In this document: positions 7,605-17,008 of the stretch, piece after piece | Numbering within the stretch: position 1 is the first letter of the stretch | How the letters are laid out: every line of letters starts with the position of its first letter | Assembly (NCBI RefSeq): GCF_035514885.1 | Contig: NZ_DATJCH010000024.1 | Span: 399,756 to 463,755, forward strand | Origin: Albibacterium sp035514885 | Lineage (GTDB): Bacteria; Bacteroidota; Bacteroidia; Sphingobacteriales; Sphingobacteriaceae | Direction: 5' to 3' | Length of the DNA: 64,000 nucleotides | Made by a program: the position numbers and the translations under genes | The notes under the pieces: generated by a model | Database searches by the model: none | The model's input: only the letters and a program-made list of their open reading frames with translations | Told to the model about the DNA's origin: nothing

Positions 7605-8744
7605 ATGATTTTTGAAATAAGTGAAGAGCAAAAAATGATTCGCGACGCGGCTCGTGATTTTGCTCAAACCGAATTGAAGCCTGGTGTTATTGAACGTGAT
7701 GAAAATCAAATATTTCCTGCCGAGCAAATAAGAAAACTGGGAGAACTGGGTTTCTTAGGTATGATGGTTGATCCAAAATACAATGGTTCAGGCTTGGATT
7801 CTATTTCCTACGTTCTCGCCATGGAGGAATTTTCTAAAATAGACGCTTCAGCCTCTGTAGTCGTTTCAGTAAACAACTCATTGGTTTGTTTTGGTTTGGA
7901 GAAATATGGTTCTGAAGACCAGAAAGAAAAGTATTTAAAGCCACTTGCTGCAGGTGAAATGATCGGCGCTTTTTGTCTCTCTGAACCTGAAGCGGGTTCG
8001 GATGCAACTTCGCAAAGAACCATTGCAGAAGATAAAGGAGATTATTATTTGCTAAATGGAACAAAGAACTGGATTACCAATGGGGATACTGCTTCTGTAT
8101 ATTTAGTAATTGCTCAAACTCATCCTGAAAAAGGAAGTAGAGGTATTAATGTTCTTATCCTGGAAAAAGGTATGGAAGGTTTTAGTGTTGGACCCAAAGA
8201 GAATAAGATGGGTATTCGTGGGTCAGATACACATTCTCTTCTTTTTAATGATGTGAAAGTTCCAAAGCAAAATCGTATTGGTGAGGATGGTTTTGGGTTT
8301 AAGTTTGCAATGCAAACATTGGATGGAGGACGTATAGGTATTGCTGCACAGGCTCTTGGAATTGCATCAGGAGCCTTTGAGCTTGCTTTGAATTATGCGC
8401 AAGAGCGAAAGGCTTTTGGTAAACCAATTGCAGAATTGCAAGCTATCAGCTTTAAATTAGCAGATATGGCAACTGATATTGAAGCAGCACGTTTGTTAGT
8501 TATGAAAGCTGCTTGGTTGAAGGATCAAGAATTGCCTTATGCAAAATATGCATCAATGGCTAAGTTAAAAGCTTCAGAAGTTGCCATGAAAACCACAATA
8601 GAGGCTGTTCAGATTCATGGTGGTTATGGATATGTGAAAGAGTATCATGTTGAACGATTAATGCGTGACGCAAAAGTTACACAAATTTATGAGGGAACTT
8701 CTGAAATTCAGCGGCTTGTAATTGCCAGAGAAATATTGAAATAG
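7605..8744 (+). CDS. acyl-CoA dehydrogenase
   Basis: A 379-residue FAD flavoenzyme of the acyl-CoA dehydrogenase family, which oxidises acyl-CoA to trans-2-enoyl-CoA. The family signatures AFCLSEPEAGSDA and the C-terminal QIHGGYGYVKEYHVERLMRD are present. The catalytic base is expected to be Glu at about residue 363 in IYEGTSEIQ, the short/butyryl-CoA type position. Length is normal and there is no signal peptide, so it acts in the cytosol. No electron-transfer flavoprotein or other beta-oxidation gene is adjacent; the next gene is a TlpA-like lipoprotein 22 bases downstream. The exact chain-length preference cannot be read from the sequence. Confidence 0.95.
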   Translation: MIFEISEEQKMIRDAARDFAQTELKPGVIERDENQIFPAEQIRKLGELGFLGMMVDPKYNGSGLDSISYVLAMEEFSKIDASASVVVSVNNSLVCFGLEKYGSEDQKEKYLKPLAAGEMIGAFCLSEPEAGSDATSQRTIAEDKGDYYLLNGTKNWITNGDTASVYLVIAQTHPEKGSRGINVLILEKGMEGFSVGPKENKMGIRGSDTHSLLFNDVKVPKQNRIGEDGFGFKFAMQTLDGGRIGIAAQALGIASGAFELALNYAQERKAFGKPIAELQAISFKLADMATDIEAARLLVMKAAWLKDQELPYAKYASMAKLKASEVAMKTTIEAVQIHGGYGYVKEYHVERLMRDAKVTQIYEGTSEIQRLVIAREILK

Positions 8745-8766
8745 GTATCTTTAAAAAAAATATGGT

Positions 8767-9999
8767 ATGAAAAAGATCTTGTATTCCTTCTTTATTTTCA
8801 GTTTGACCTATTTGGTTGCTTGTACTCCTGCAAAGATTGAACTGGAAAATGGGATATGGCGCGGAGTGTTTAAGACCGACTCTGCTATTGAGATTCCTTT
8901 TAACTTTGAAATATATGATTCTGCAGGAACTAAACAGATTGCATTTTTGAATGCAAAAGAGCGATTGAATATCAGCGAGGTTAGTTTGGTGGGTGACTCT
9001 GTTATAATTAAGACACCTTTGTATGAAACAGAAATCCGTGCTCAGTTAACTGGAGATGGCTTAACTGGTATCTGGACTCGTAATTTTCCTGATAAGGTAC
9101 AACATATGGCTTTCGAGGCCAAACCAAATGTAACATGGCGCTTTATTAAGAATCCAAGAGCCGCAAAGGAAAATATTAGTGATAAATGGTCTGTGCTTTT
9201 TAGAAAGGATAACGGTACTGATACTACGTCTGCTATAGGAGAATTTGTTCAGGACGGTAATAATGTAAGTGGAACATTTTTAACTGATTATGGGGATTAT
9301 CGTTTCTTGCAAGGTGAGATTGACGGCGATATTCTTTCTTTATCAGCTTATGATGGATCGAGTCCAAGTCTTTTTGTTGCTACCATTTCAGAAGGTGGCA
9401 TTATTGGGGATATGTATTCTGGACCTAGCAATCATAGAGACTGGGAGGCAAGACGAGACGAAAATGCAATGCTAGCTGATGCTTATCAACTTACCAGATT
9501 AAAAGCTGATTCCAGTTCCATTAACTTTAATTTTAAAGATACAGAAGGGAAGATGGTTTCTTTGAAGGATGAACGTTATAAGAATAAGGTTGTTGTTGTT
9601 CAATTTTTAGGATCATGGTGTCCAAATTGTATGGATGAGACAGCTTATTTAAGTCCTTTTTATAAGAAATATAAAGATGAAGGTGTTGAAATTATAGGTT
9701 TGGCATATGAACGCTATGCTGAACCTGAGCGGGCCAGGAAGGCAGTTGTAAATCTTATAGACCGTTTTAATATTACCTATCCTGTTTTATTAACAGGATA
9801 TACCAATAAGGATGTATTAAAAAGTATTCCGGCACTCGAAAATTTCAATGCTTTTCCTACAACAATAGTAATTGATAGGAGGGGGAAAGTTCGCACGATT
9901 CACTCAGGGTTTACAGGTCCGGCTACGGGTCAGATGTATGTGGATTACACAAATAAATTTGAAGCTACTATCAATGAGTTGTTAAAAGAGAAGATTTAG
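8767..9999 (+). CDS. TlpA-family thioredoxin-like lipoprotein
   Basis: A 410-residue lipoprotein: the signal peptide ends FSLTYLVAC, so Cys19 is the likely lipidation site. Residues about 25-240 form a beta-rich N-terminal region of unknown function. From about residue 250 there is a TlpA/ResA-type thioredoxin fold with active site W284-C-P-N-C288 in FLGSWCPNCMDE, and FPTTIVIDRRGKV carrying the cis-Pro loop. Such proteins reduce or exchange disulfides outside the cytoplasmic membrane. It follows the acyl-CoA dehydrogenase by 22 bases and may be co-transcribed, though a functional link is not obvious. A strong bidirectional terminator follows. Confidence 0.9.
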   Translation: MKKILYSFFIFSLTYLVACTPAKIELENGIWRGVFKTDSAIEIPFNFEIYDSAGTKQIAFLNAKERLNISEVSLVGDSVIIKTPLYETEIRAQLTGDGLTGIWTRNFPDKVQHMAFEAKPNVTWRFIKNPRAAKENISDKWSVLFRKDNGTDTTSAIGEFVQDGNNVSGTFLTDYGDYRFLQGEIDGDILSLSAYDGSSPSLFVATISEGGIIGDMYSGPSNHRDWEARRDENAMLADAYQLTRLKADSSSINFNFKDTEGKMVSLKDERYKNKVVVVQFLGSWCPNCMDETAYLSPFYKKYKDEGVEIIGLAYERYAEPERARKAVVNLIDRFNITYPVLLTGYTNKDVLKSIPALENFNAFPTTIVIDRRGKVRTIHSGFTGPATGQMYVDYTNKFEATINELLKEKI

Positions 10000-10018
10000 C
10001 TCATCTGACTAATATTTA

Positions 10019-10053
10019 AATGTAGAAGGCTCCATATCGGAGCCTTCTACATT
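10019..10053. terminator. bidirectional hairpin terminator
   Basis: A perfect 13-bp stem, TGTAGAAGGCTCC (10021-10033) with GGAGCCTTCTACA (10039-10051), has a 5-base loop and is extended by two A-T pairs. It lies between two convergent genes that end at 9999 and 10074. AT-rich flanks on both sides support termination in both directions. Confidence 0.85.
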
Positions 10054-10073
10054 ATTTAATACAGTTTATATAG

Positions 10074-11375
10074 TTATTTAATAAAGTGTTTTAACTGAAT
10101 AACTTCCTTTTCTTCCAGATGTCTCCAGCGGCCACGAGGTAAATCTTTTTTATTAAGATTTGCATAGATTACCCGATCCAGTTTAATAACGTCATAACCT
10201 AGATGTTCGAATATCCGTCTAACTATACGGTTCTTTCCACTGTGTATTTGTATACCAACTTCCTTTTTGCTTGCTCCTTGAACATAGCTAACGTCATCTG
10301 GCTTAATTAAACCATCTTCTAATTCTATTCCGTATTCAATTTTATTGAAATCACCTTGACTTAGGTTTTTGTTTAATTCAACTTGGTAGATCTTTGTTAT
10401 ACTATTTCTTGGATGAGAAAGTTTTTCTGCCAATTCTCCATCATTAGTCATTAATAATAGTCCGGTAGTATTGCGGTCAAGTCTTCCTACAGGATAAATT
10501 CGTTCGCGTGTGGCTTTCTCAACTAAATGCATAACTGTTCGACGTTCTTGAGGATCGTCAGTAGTTGTAATATAATCCTTTGGCTTATTTAAAAGTATAT
10601 AAACCATTTTCTCGCGCTTTAGGCGCTCTCCATTATATTTAACCTCGTCAGTAGCAGGATTTACCCGAGTACCTAAGGATGTTACTACTTCACCATTGAT
10701 ACTAACTACTCCAGCCTCGATTAGCTCATCTGCTTTTCTTCTTGAGCAAATACCAGCATTGGCAATGTATCTATTTAAGCGGATTAGTTCAGGTTCTCCA
10801 AAAGAACGTGATTTTGACTCTTTAGGGTTTTCTTCTTTTTGGTAAGGAGTCTCTCTACGAGGGCGATCACCTTTTTTAAAATCACCAGATTTCCGGAATG
10901 GCTTATCCTCTCTTTTAAAACTATCGTCTTTTTTGAAAGGTGTGTCTTTTCTTGGGCGTTCGGTCTTTTTAAACTCACCAGACCTTCTGAATGGTTTGTC
11001 TTCTTTTTTAAAATGGTTCTCTTTTTTATAAAGATTGTCTTTTCTTAATCGATCTTCTTTTTTATCAATCGACTTTTTGAAAGGTTTTTCATCTCTTTTA
11101 AAATTTTCATCCTTTTTAAAGGGTCGATCTTGGGTTTTAGAGAATCTAGATGTAGAAGATGTTGTGTTTTTTTTATAGGGTCTCTGCCTGTTGTCGTCTG
11201 ATTTCTTAGCATCAAAGCTAGTCCCTGATGCTTGTTCAGGACGTTTTGAGTGAGGTTTTCTATCATCGAAACGGTTGTCTCGGTTTGTGCTTCCTTCTGC
11301 TTTTTTGCCGAAAGAGGGCTTACCTCCATGGTTGGATTTGCCGTCACGGCTGTTCCTTTTATTATTGAATGGCAT
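10074..11375 (-). CDS. rluB: RluB/RsuA-family rRNA pseudouridine synthase with long basic N-terminal tail
   Basis: From ATG 11375 the protein has 433 residues. About the first 195 are a lysine/arginine/aspartate-rich, low-complexity tail containing three tandem repeats of about 31 residues. Then come an S4 RNA-binding domain (LNRYIANAGICSRRKADELI, about residues 198-255) and a catalytic domain with GRLDRNTTGLLL, Asp about residue 300 being the nucleophile. The family makes pseudouridine in 23S or 16S rRNA; RluB (23S) is the closest named match. The start at 11375 is chosen because a promoter (11401-11432) lies between it and the longer non-ATG start at 11414. Tails of this type are common in Bacteroidota homologues and may help RNA binding. 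Confidence 0.9.
   Translation of the reverse strand: MPFNNKRNSRDGKSNHGGKPSFGKKAEGSTNRDNRFDDRKPHSKRPEQASGTSFDAKKSDDNRQRPYKKNTTSSTSRFSKTQDRPFKKDENFKRDEKPFKKSIDKKEDRLRKDNLYKKENHFKKEDKPFRRSGEFKKTERPRKDTPFKKDDSFKREDKPFRKSGDFKKGDRPRRETPYQKEENPKESKSRSFGEPELIRLNRYIANAGICSRRKADELIEAGVVSINGEVVTSLGTRVNPATDEVKYNGERLKREKMVYILLNKPKDYITTTDDPQERRTVMHLVEKATRERIYPVGRLDRNTTGLLLMTNDGELAEKLSHPRNSITKIYQVELNKNLSQGDFNKIEYGIELEDGLIKPDDVSYVQGASKKEVGIQIHSGKNRIVRRIFEHLGYDVIKLDRVIYANLNKKDLPRGRWRHLEEKEVIQLKHFIK
10842..11117 (-). repeat. three in-frame tandem repeats (about 30-31 codons) in the rluB-like tail
   Basis: The encoded units start KKDENFKRDEKPFKK, KKENHFKKEDKPFRR and KKDDSFKREDKPFRK. The core FKxExKPFxxS is shared and they are spaced 30 and 31 residues apart. 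The last two units are most alike. This suggests recent internal duplication, and a region likely to vary in copy number. Confidence 0.75.
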
Positions 11376-11400
11376 ATATTTTACCCTTATTTTGAATCTG

Positions 11401-11432
11401 CAAAGGTAGATCATTTTTTTAAATAATTACAA
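11401..11432 (-). promoter_or_regulatory. promoter of the rluB-like gene
   Basis: Minus-strand TTG (11432-11430), 21-base spacer, exact TACCTTTG (11408-11401). The transcript would begin near 11395, about 20 bases before the ATG at 11375. Confidence 0.65.
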
Positions 11433-11515
11433 TTAGACATCTTTTTTTAGAAAGATGGATATTGATCTGAAAATATTGCCAATAGGGAGGTTTAAAGAGG
11501 CTTTTTACGTAACTA

Positions 11516-11547
11516 TTTGGTAGTTAACAATATAGTTTGTACATTTG
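11516..11547 (+). promoter_or_regulatory. promoter of the lytic transglycosylase gene
   Basis: TTTG (11516-11519), 20-base spacer, exact TACATTTG (11540-11547). Initiation near 11553 leaves a leader of about 30 bases containing AGGAG before the ATG at 11586. Confidence 0.7.
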
Positions 11548-11585
11548 CCACCCACATTTTCCTAGTACCAAAAGGAGAGGCAAAT

Positions 11586-12398
11586 ATGATTAAAAAACAC
11601 CTGTTAACTTGCGCTTTGGCAGTAGTAGTTTTACTAGGTTCAAAGTTGTTTATTTACAGTACTCCTGTAAAAAGTGAAGCGGAAACACGGAGTCTGATAG
11701 ACGATGATAAGATTGTTGAAAGGCACCGTTTAGCTCTTGAAGTAGAAAAGAAAGAAAAATATTATTCTTCCCTAAACTTTGCAAACGAAGAGATACCGGC
11801 AGGTATTAAATCGGTTGACAGAAGGATGAAAAGAAATCTTAATAAGTTTTCATATCGTAATCTTCAAACCCATAAGCTACATCGTACAGCAAAAGAATGG
11901 TTTCCGAAAATAGTGCCGATTTTAAAGAAACACGGAATTCCTGAAGATTTCAAATACATGCCTTTAGTAGAAAGCGGACTTCGTTCTGGCACTTCGCATC
12001 GGGGAGCATCGGGATATTGGCAATTTATGCCTGGAACTGCTCGAGCTTTTGGTCTTAAAGTAAATTCAAAAGTAGATGAGCGCCAAGATATATTGAAATC
12101 TACTGAAGCTGCTGCTAAATATTTGAATGCTCTGCATGATATCTTTGGAAATTGGACATTGGTTGCCGCTGCCTATAACATGGGAGAGGGAGGATTGTTG
12201 AAATCGATGAGAAATCAAGGGAAGGACAATTATTACTTATTGTCTTTAAATGCTGAAACCTCTGCTTATGTATATCGATTGATTTCCATGAAGGAGATTA
12301 TAGAAAACCCAGATATATATGGTTATTTGCCTGCAAGTGGAAAGGGTATGCTTACAGAGAATATATCTTATCAATGGGAACTTAATAATCGCTTGTAA
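11586..12398 (+). CDS. lytic murein transglycosylase (SLT domain, MltD-like)
   Basis: The 270-residue product starts at ATG 11586, preceded by AAAGGAGAGG and after the promoter. It has an N-terminal hydrophobic signal or anchor (LLTCALAVVVLLGSKLFIY). The SLT-type transglycosylase domain has the catalytic Glu in YMPLVESGL, followed by GASGYWQFMPGTARAFGL and AAAYNMGEGG. These enzymes cleave glycan strands of peptidoglycan to 1,6-anhydromuramic products. No LysM domain is present, so it is shorter than E. coli MltD. It stands alone between the divergent rluB-like gene and uvrA. Periplasmic location is inferred from the signal. Confidence 0.92.
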   Translation: MIKKHLLTCALAVVVLLGSKLFIYSTPVKSEAETRSLIDDDKIVERHRLALEVEKKEKYYSSLNFANEEIPAGIKSVDRRMKRNLNKFSYRNLQTHKLHRTAKEWFPKIVPILKKHGIPEDFKYMPLVESGLRSGTSHRGASGYWQFMPGTARAFGLKVNSKVDERQDILKSTEAAAKYLNALHDIFGNWTLVAAAYNMGEGGLLKSMRNQGKDNYYLLSLNAETSAYVYRLISMKEIIENPDIYGYLPASGKGMLTENISYQWELNNRL

Positions 12399-12471
12399 AA
12401 TTGATGCCCTAATTAATTTTCTAAGCTTAGAATCCTTACCATTTCTTCAGATTTTTTCATAATATTATCTG

Positions 12472-12479
12472 TATTTTTG
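12472..12479 (+). promoter_or_regulatory. putative -7 box for uvrA
   Basis: TATTTTTG, an exact TAnnTTTG match, 45 bases before the ATG at 12525. The -33 element is poor. It supports the 12525 start, because the longer reading frame's first codon (12477) overlaps this box. Confidence 0.5.
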
Positions 12480-12524
12480 CATAAATGGGATACGATTAAG
12501 ACCCTTTTGCATGGAGATTCCTAC

Positions 12525-15383
12525 ATGAATAAAAATACTATTCCGGATTTAGTAGAACAGAATGAAGTTGAGGTTTTTGGAGCCCGGGTTCATAATCTAA
12601 AGAATATTGACGTTAGTTTTCCACGAAATAAGTTAGTTGTAATAACTGGATTAAGTGGGAGCGGTAAATCTTCGTTAGCTTTTGATACGATTTACGCAGA
12701 AGGACAGCGTAGATATTTAGAAACTTTTAGTGCTTATAGTCGCCAGTTTCTTGGTGGTTTGGAGCGGCCGGATGTGGATAAAATATCAGGTTTAAGTCCG
12801 GTAATCGCGATTGAGCAGAAAACTACCAATAAGAACCCTCGTTCTACCGTAGGTACAATTACGGAAGTCTATGATTTCTTAAGGCTTCTATACGCCCGTA
12901 CAGGAGAGGCATTCTCTTATGTATCTGGTCAAAAGATGGAGCGTCTTTCTGAAAACCAGATTATTGATCGCATATTGTCGAAATTTAATAATGAACCTGT
13001 GAATGTCCTTGCTCCAGTAGTAAAAGGCAGGAAGGGTCATTATCGGGAATTGTTTGAACAAATAAGAAAGCAGGGCTTTGTAAAGGTTCGAATTGATGGT
13101 GAACTTGCGGATCTTAGTCCGAAAATGCAAGTTGATAGGTATAAGACGCATGATATTGAAGTCGTAATTGATCGACTAATCATTAGTGAAAAAGATAGAA
13201 ACAGATTGCAGAGTTCTGTTCAGCAAGCAATGAAGTTGGCGAAGGGAGTTATTAAGATTAGTAATGCTGCTAATCAAGAGTTCTTCTTTAGTCGATTTTT
13301 AATGGATCCCGAGTCCGGTATTTCTTATGATGAGCCTCAACCCAATACTTTTTCCTTTAATTCGCCTTATGGTGCTTGTGAGAATTGTGATGGTTTAGGC
13401 TATGTATTTCAAATTGATCGCGAAAGTGTTATCCCTGATGCGAAATTAAGCATTATGCGCGGAGGCCTAGCTCCTTTAGGTGAGTATAAGGATAATTGGA
13501 CATTCCAGCAGCTAAAAGCTTTGGCCAAGAAATACGGTTTTTCACTGACAACCCCTATTAAAGATTTATCTGAGGAGCACCTCAGCTTAATTTTTGATGG
13601 TGCACCCGATATTATAAGTGTTCCTGTTTCTTATAATAAATGGAATGTTAAGACCTATCAAATCGTATATGAGGGTCTTTTTAAACAACTTGAAGAACAG
13701 TACGAACAGAAATCTGGAAATGGTGATATAGAAAGCTTTAGATCTTTAAAGACCTGTACGGTTTGTGAGGGAGCAAGACTAAAGAAAGAGGCTTTACATT
13801 TCAAGATTGATCATAAGAATATTTCGGAGTTAGCTGATCTGGACATTTCGACATTGGTTGCGTGGTTTGATAATTTAGAAAGTAGATTAAGCGACCGTCA
13901 GAATATTATTGCTACTGAAATTCTTAAAGAGATCCGTTCACGCCTAGGTTTCCTTTTAGATGTCGGCCTGAATTATTTAAGCTTGAATCGTTCTGCAAAA
14001 ACGCTTTCTGGTGGAGAGGCTCAACGTATCCGTTTGGCTACTCAAATTGGATCGCAACTCGTCAATGTTCTTTATATATTGGATGAGCCGAGCATTGGAT
14101 TGCACCAGCGTGATAATGAAAGGTTGATCGATGCTTTAAAGAATTTGCGAGATATCGGAAATTCAGTTTTGGTGGTAGAACATGATAAAGATATGATTCT
14201 GGCTGCAGATTATGTTATTGATATGGGACCTGCGGCGGGTTTACAGGGTGGAGATGTTGTTGCTCAGGGAACACCTGAAGAAATTTTGAAGAGCCATACT
14301 TTAACAGCGGCATACTTGAATCAGGAAAAAGAGATCCTACTTCCACCAACAAGAAGGCAAAGTAATGGACTAGCTTTGCGTATAGAAGGGGCAAGTGGGC
14401 ATAACCTGAAGGATGTTAATGTAGATTTTCCTTTAGGTTGCTTTATTTCAGTTACAGGTGTATCGGGTAGTGGCAAATCAAGTTTGATAACAGAGACATT
14501 GTATCCTATCTTGAATCATCATTTTTTTAGGGCTAAAAAAACTCCTTTACCTTATAAGAAGATTACTGGTTTAGAGAATATTGATAAAGTAATAGAGATA
14601 GATCAATCGCCTATAGGAAGAACACCTCGTTCAAATCCTTCTACCTACACGGGTGTATTCTCTGATATTAGAAACTTGTTTGTTCAGCTACCTGAAGCAA
14701 AAATTCGTGGGTATAAACCTGGTCGTTTTTCTTTTAATGTAAAAGGAGGGCGTTGTGAGACCTGTAAGGGTGGTGGTATGAAAGTTATAGAGATGAACTT
14801 TCTTCCAGATGTTCAGGTGCCTTGCGAAACCTGTCAAGGGAAGCGCTATAATCGTGAGACACTGGAAGTGCGCTATCGAGGGAAGTCTATTAGCGATGTT
14901 TTAGATATGCGTATTGAGGAGGCTGTAGCTTTTTTTGAGCCAATTCCTTCAATCTATCGTAAGATTAAAACATTGAACGACGTGGGCTTAGGTTATTTAA
15001 CATTAGGACAATCATCGGTTACATTGTCGGGTGGAGAGGCGCAGCGTGTGAAGCTTGCGACTGAACTGTCTAAAAAGGATACCGGTAAAACTTTTTATAT
15101 TTTAGATGAGCCTACAACTGGTTTACATTTTGAAGATGTGAATGTATTATTGGGGGTTTTGAATCGATTGGTTCAGCGTGGTAATACTGTTTTGGTAATT
15201 GAACATAATATGGAAGTCATTAAAGTATCTGATTGGGTAATTGACATGGGACCTGAGGGTGGTAGGGGTGGTGGAGAGCTTGTTTTTTCAGGTACACCCG
15301 AAGATTTAGCTCAGAATAAGATAAGCCGAACAGCTAAGTTTATTGAAACAGAGTTAAATTTCAGTAATAAAGTGGTATCTTAA
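12525..15383 (+). CDS. uvrA: excinuclease ABC subunit A
   Basis: UvrA is the damage-recognition ATPase of nucleotide excision repair and loads UvrB, also encoded in this window. The 952 residues match the family. It has two ABC modules (Walker A GLSGSGKSS near the N-terminus and VSGSGKSS in the second half; signatures LSGGEAQRIRLA and LSGGEAQRVKLA; Walker B LDEPSIGLH and LDEPTTGLH). Zinc-binding Cys pairs include CENCDG and CTVCEG in the first half and CETCKG and CETCQG in the second. The ATG at 12525 has GGAG 8 bases upstream, whereas an earlier non-ATG start at 12477 falls in the promoter. A SufT-like gene follows after 26 bases. Confidence 0.97.
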   Translation: MNKNTIPDLVEQNEVEVFGARVHNLKNIDVSFPRNKLVVITGLSGSGKSSLAFDTIYAEGQRRYLETFSAYSRQFLGGLERPDVDKISGLSPVIAIEQKTTNKNPRSTVGTITEVYDFLRLLYARTGEAFSYVSGQKMERLSENQIIDRILSKFNNEPVNVLAPVVKGRKGHYRELFEQIRKQGFVKVRIDGELADLSPKMQVDRYKTHDIEVVIDRLIISEKDRNRLQSSVQQAMKLAKGVIKISNAANQEFFFSRFLMDPESGISYDEPQPNTFSFNSPYGACENCDGLGYVFQIDRESVIPDAKLSIMRGGLAPLGEYKDNWTFQQLKALAKKYGFSLTTPIKDLSEEHLSLIFDGAPDIISVPVSYNKWNVKTYQIVYEGLFKQLEEQYEQKSGNGDIESFRSLKTCTVCEGARLKKEALHFKIDHKNISELADLDISTLVAWFDNLESRLSDRQNIIATEILKEIRSRLGFLLDVGLNYLSLNRSAKTLSGGEAQRIRLATQIGSQLVNVLYILDEPSIGLHQRDNERLIDALKNLRDIGNSVLVVEHDKDMILAADYVIDMGPAAGLQGGDVVAQGTPEEILKSHTLTAAYLNQEKEILLPPTRRQSNGLALRIEGASGHNLKDVNVDFPLGCFISVTGVSGSGKSSLITETLYPILNHHFFRAKKTPLPYKKITGLENIDKVIEIDQSPIGRTPRSNPSTYTGVFSDIRNLFVQLPEAKIRGYKPGRFSFNVKGGRCETCKGGGMKVIEMNFLPDVQVPCETCQGKRYNRETLEVRYRGKSISDVLDMRIEEAVAFFEPIPSIYRKIKTLNDVGLGYLTLGQSSVTLSGGEAQRVKLATELSKKDTGKTFYILDEPTTGLHFEDVNVLLGVLNRLVQRGNTVLVIEHNMEVIKVSDWVIDMGPEGGRGGGELVFSGTPEDLAQNKISRTAKFIETELNFSNKVVS

Positions 15384-15409
15384 GTTGTTGTTAACATAAA
15401 AATACAGAA

Positions 15410-15736
15410 ATGGAAATCGTTATATTGGATAAATTAGGTGTGGCAGACCAAATTAAGGGAGTATTGGAGACTGTGTTTGATCCAGAAATTCCTGTAAATA
15501 TTATTGAATTGGGATTAGTTTATGAGATAATCACCAAAGAAGATGGAACTGCTAAGGTTATTATGACTTTAACAGCCCCAAATTGCCCGGTTGTTGACTC
15601 GATTATTAATGAAGTTCAAGAAAAAATTGAGTCGGTAGAAGGAGTTAAGAATGCATTAGTGGAATTAAGCTTTGACCCACCTTGGGAAAAGAGCTTTATG
15701 AGTGATGAAGCGCGACTTGAACTTGGATTTATGTAA
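15410..15736 (+). CDS. sufT: SufT/MIP18-family iron-sulfur assembly protein
   Basis: A 108-residue single-domain protein of the MIP18 (DUF59) family. Signature parts are DPEIPVNIIELGLVYEI and the TAPNCPV loop with the conserved Cys, then SFDPPWEKSFMSDEARLELGF at the C-terminus. SufT-type proteins help mature Fe-S proteins and often sit in suf operons; here the only neighbour on the strand is uvrA, 26 bases upstream, and no suf genes are seen. The name is a family-level assignment; related DUF59 proteins also occur in phenylacetate degradation (PaaD), which lacks support here. Confidence 0.82.
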   Translation: MEIVILDKLGVADQIKGVLETVFDPEIPVNIIELGLVYEIITKEDGTAKVIMTLTAPNCPVVDSIINEVQEKIESVEGVKNALVELSFDPPWEKSFMSDEARLELGFM

Positions 15737-15742
15737 AGGATA

Positions 15743-16987
15743 TTAATCAAGCCTTTTTTCCAGATCGTCTAATCTTTTAGGAAAGGATATTGGTTTTCCT
15801 TTATCCTTTTCATTTCTTCCAAAAGTGAGTTTCCAGAAGTTCCTTGATTCTTTTGTTAATAAAGGTGCTACTATACTTAATATCAGTACATATACTACTA
15901 CAAAGGATTGAATTATTGGATTTAATCCGCCTGCTTTACCGATGTTTGCCATTATTATTGAAAACTCTCCCCTTGCGGATAAGGTAAACCCTATATCAAA
16001 TATAGCATGCTTCTTCATGGAAGAGATTCTTGTGGCAAAATAGCCTGATGCTAAGTTGCCGAGTATAGTTAATGCAGCCGCAATAGATGCCCACATGACA
16101 GCTCCACCTAAACTCATGGGATCGATTGATAATCCGAAACTAAAGAAAAACATTGCTCCAAAGAAGTCTTTGTATGGGAGAACCATATGCTCGATTCGTT
16201 TAATGTATTTCGAATCTGCTAACACAAGTCCTGCCATTAGGGCACCTATAGCTTCGGCCACATGAATAGTTTCAGAAAATCCTGCTGTAATAAATAGAAG
16301 TGCGAAAATAATAAGTATAAATATTTCTGATGATTTTACCTGGAGTAACTTGTCGATGGCAGGAACCATTTTTCTGCCGAGAACCAGGAATAGAAGAATA
16401 AAGCCGAGAGCTAATAAGCAGGTGCCTATTACACTCCATACTGAACCACCTCCACTTAAGACAAGACCCGATAAGAAAGAAATATGCATAGCAATGAACA
16501 GATCATCAAACATAATCATGCCCATGATGATTTCTGTTTCAGGATTTGCTGTTCTACGTAAATCGGTTAACACTTTAGCTACAATTACAGTAGAAGAGCT
16601 TGTCATTATACCACAAATAACCATAATTTCGGCAAATGGCATACCCATCATCCAACCTACTAATAGGCCAGTTATAAAGTTGATACAGACATAGATAGTT
16701 CCCCCTGTAACTATGGACTTTCCTGATTTAATTAAACGACCGACAGAGAATTCTAATCCAAGGTAGAATAGTAGAAATAATACTCCAAGTCTGCCCATAA
16801 AATCTAGAAAGGGCATGCTTTCTTTGAATTGAAGATCGATGATGCCAAGATCGGGAGCATGCTCACCTAGTACCATACCTATAAGAATAAAAAAAGGAAT
16901 TACGGATACACGTAATTTATTTGATATTAAACCAACTGCGGCTACCAAACAAACAGCAATTCCAATTTCTAGTATTAAGGTATTCAT
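15743..16987 (-). CDS. khtU: CPA2-family K+(Na+)/H+ antiporter, KhtU-like
   Basis: A 414-residue integral membrane protein with roughly 12 hydrophobic segments, typical of the CPA2/KefB transporter domain. Conserved parts include GVLFLLFYLGLEFS, MTSSSTVIVAKVL, the HVAEAIGALMAGLVLADS segment and FTLSARGEFSIIMANIG. It has no C-terminal RCK domain of its own. That domain is encoded as a separate protein 21 bases upstream in the same operon, exactly as in the Bacillus khtT-khtU system. It is therefore probably a cation efflux antiporter gated by the partner subunit. Ion specificity cannot be read from the sequence. Confidence 0.9.
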   Translation of the reverse strand: MNTLILEIGIAVCLVAAVGLISNKLRVSVIPFFILIGMVLGEHAPDLGIIDLQFKESMPFLDFMGRLGVLFLLFYLGLEFSVGRLIKSGKSIVTGGTIYVCINFITGLLVGWMMGMPFAEIMVICGIMTSSSTVIVAKVLTDLRRTANPETEIIMGMIMFDDLFIAMHISFLSGLVLSGGGSVWSVIGTCLLALGFILLFLVLGRKMVPAIDKLLQVKSSEIFILIIFALLFITAGFSETIHVAEAIGALMAGLVLADSKYIKRIEHMVLPYKDFFGAMFFFSFGLSIDPMSLGGAVMWASIAAALTILGNLASGYFATRISSMKKHAIFDIGFTLSARGEFSIIMANIGKAGGLNPIIQSFVVVYVLILSIVAPLLTKESRNFWKLTFGRNEKDKGKPISFPKRLDDLEKRLD

Positions 16988-17008
16988 TTTGTTCTTTAGG
17001 ATTAACGG

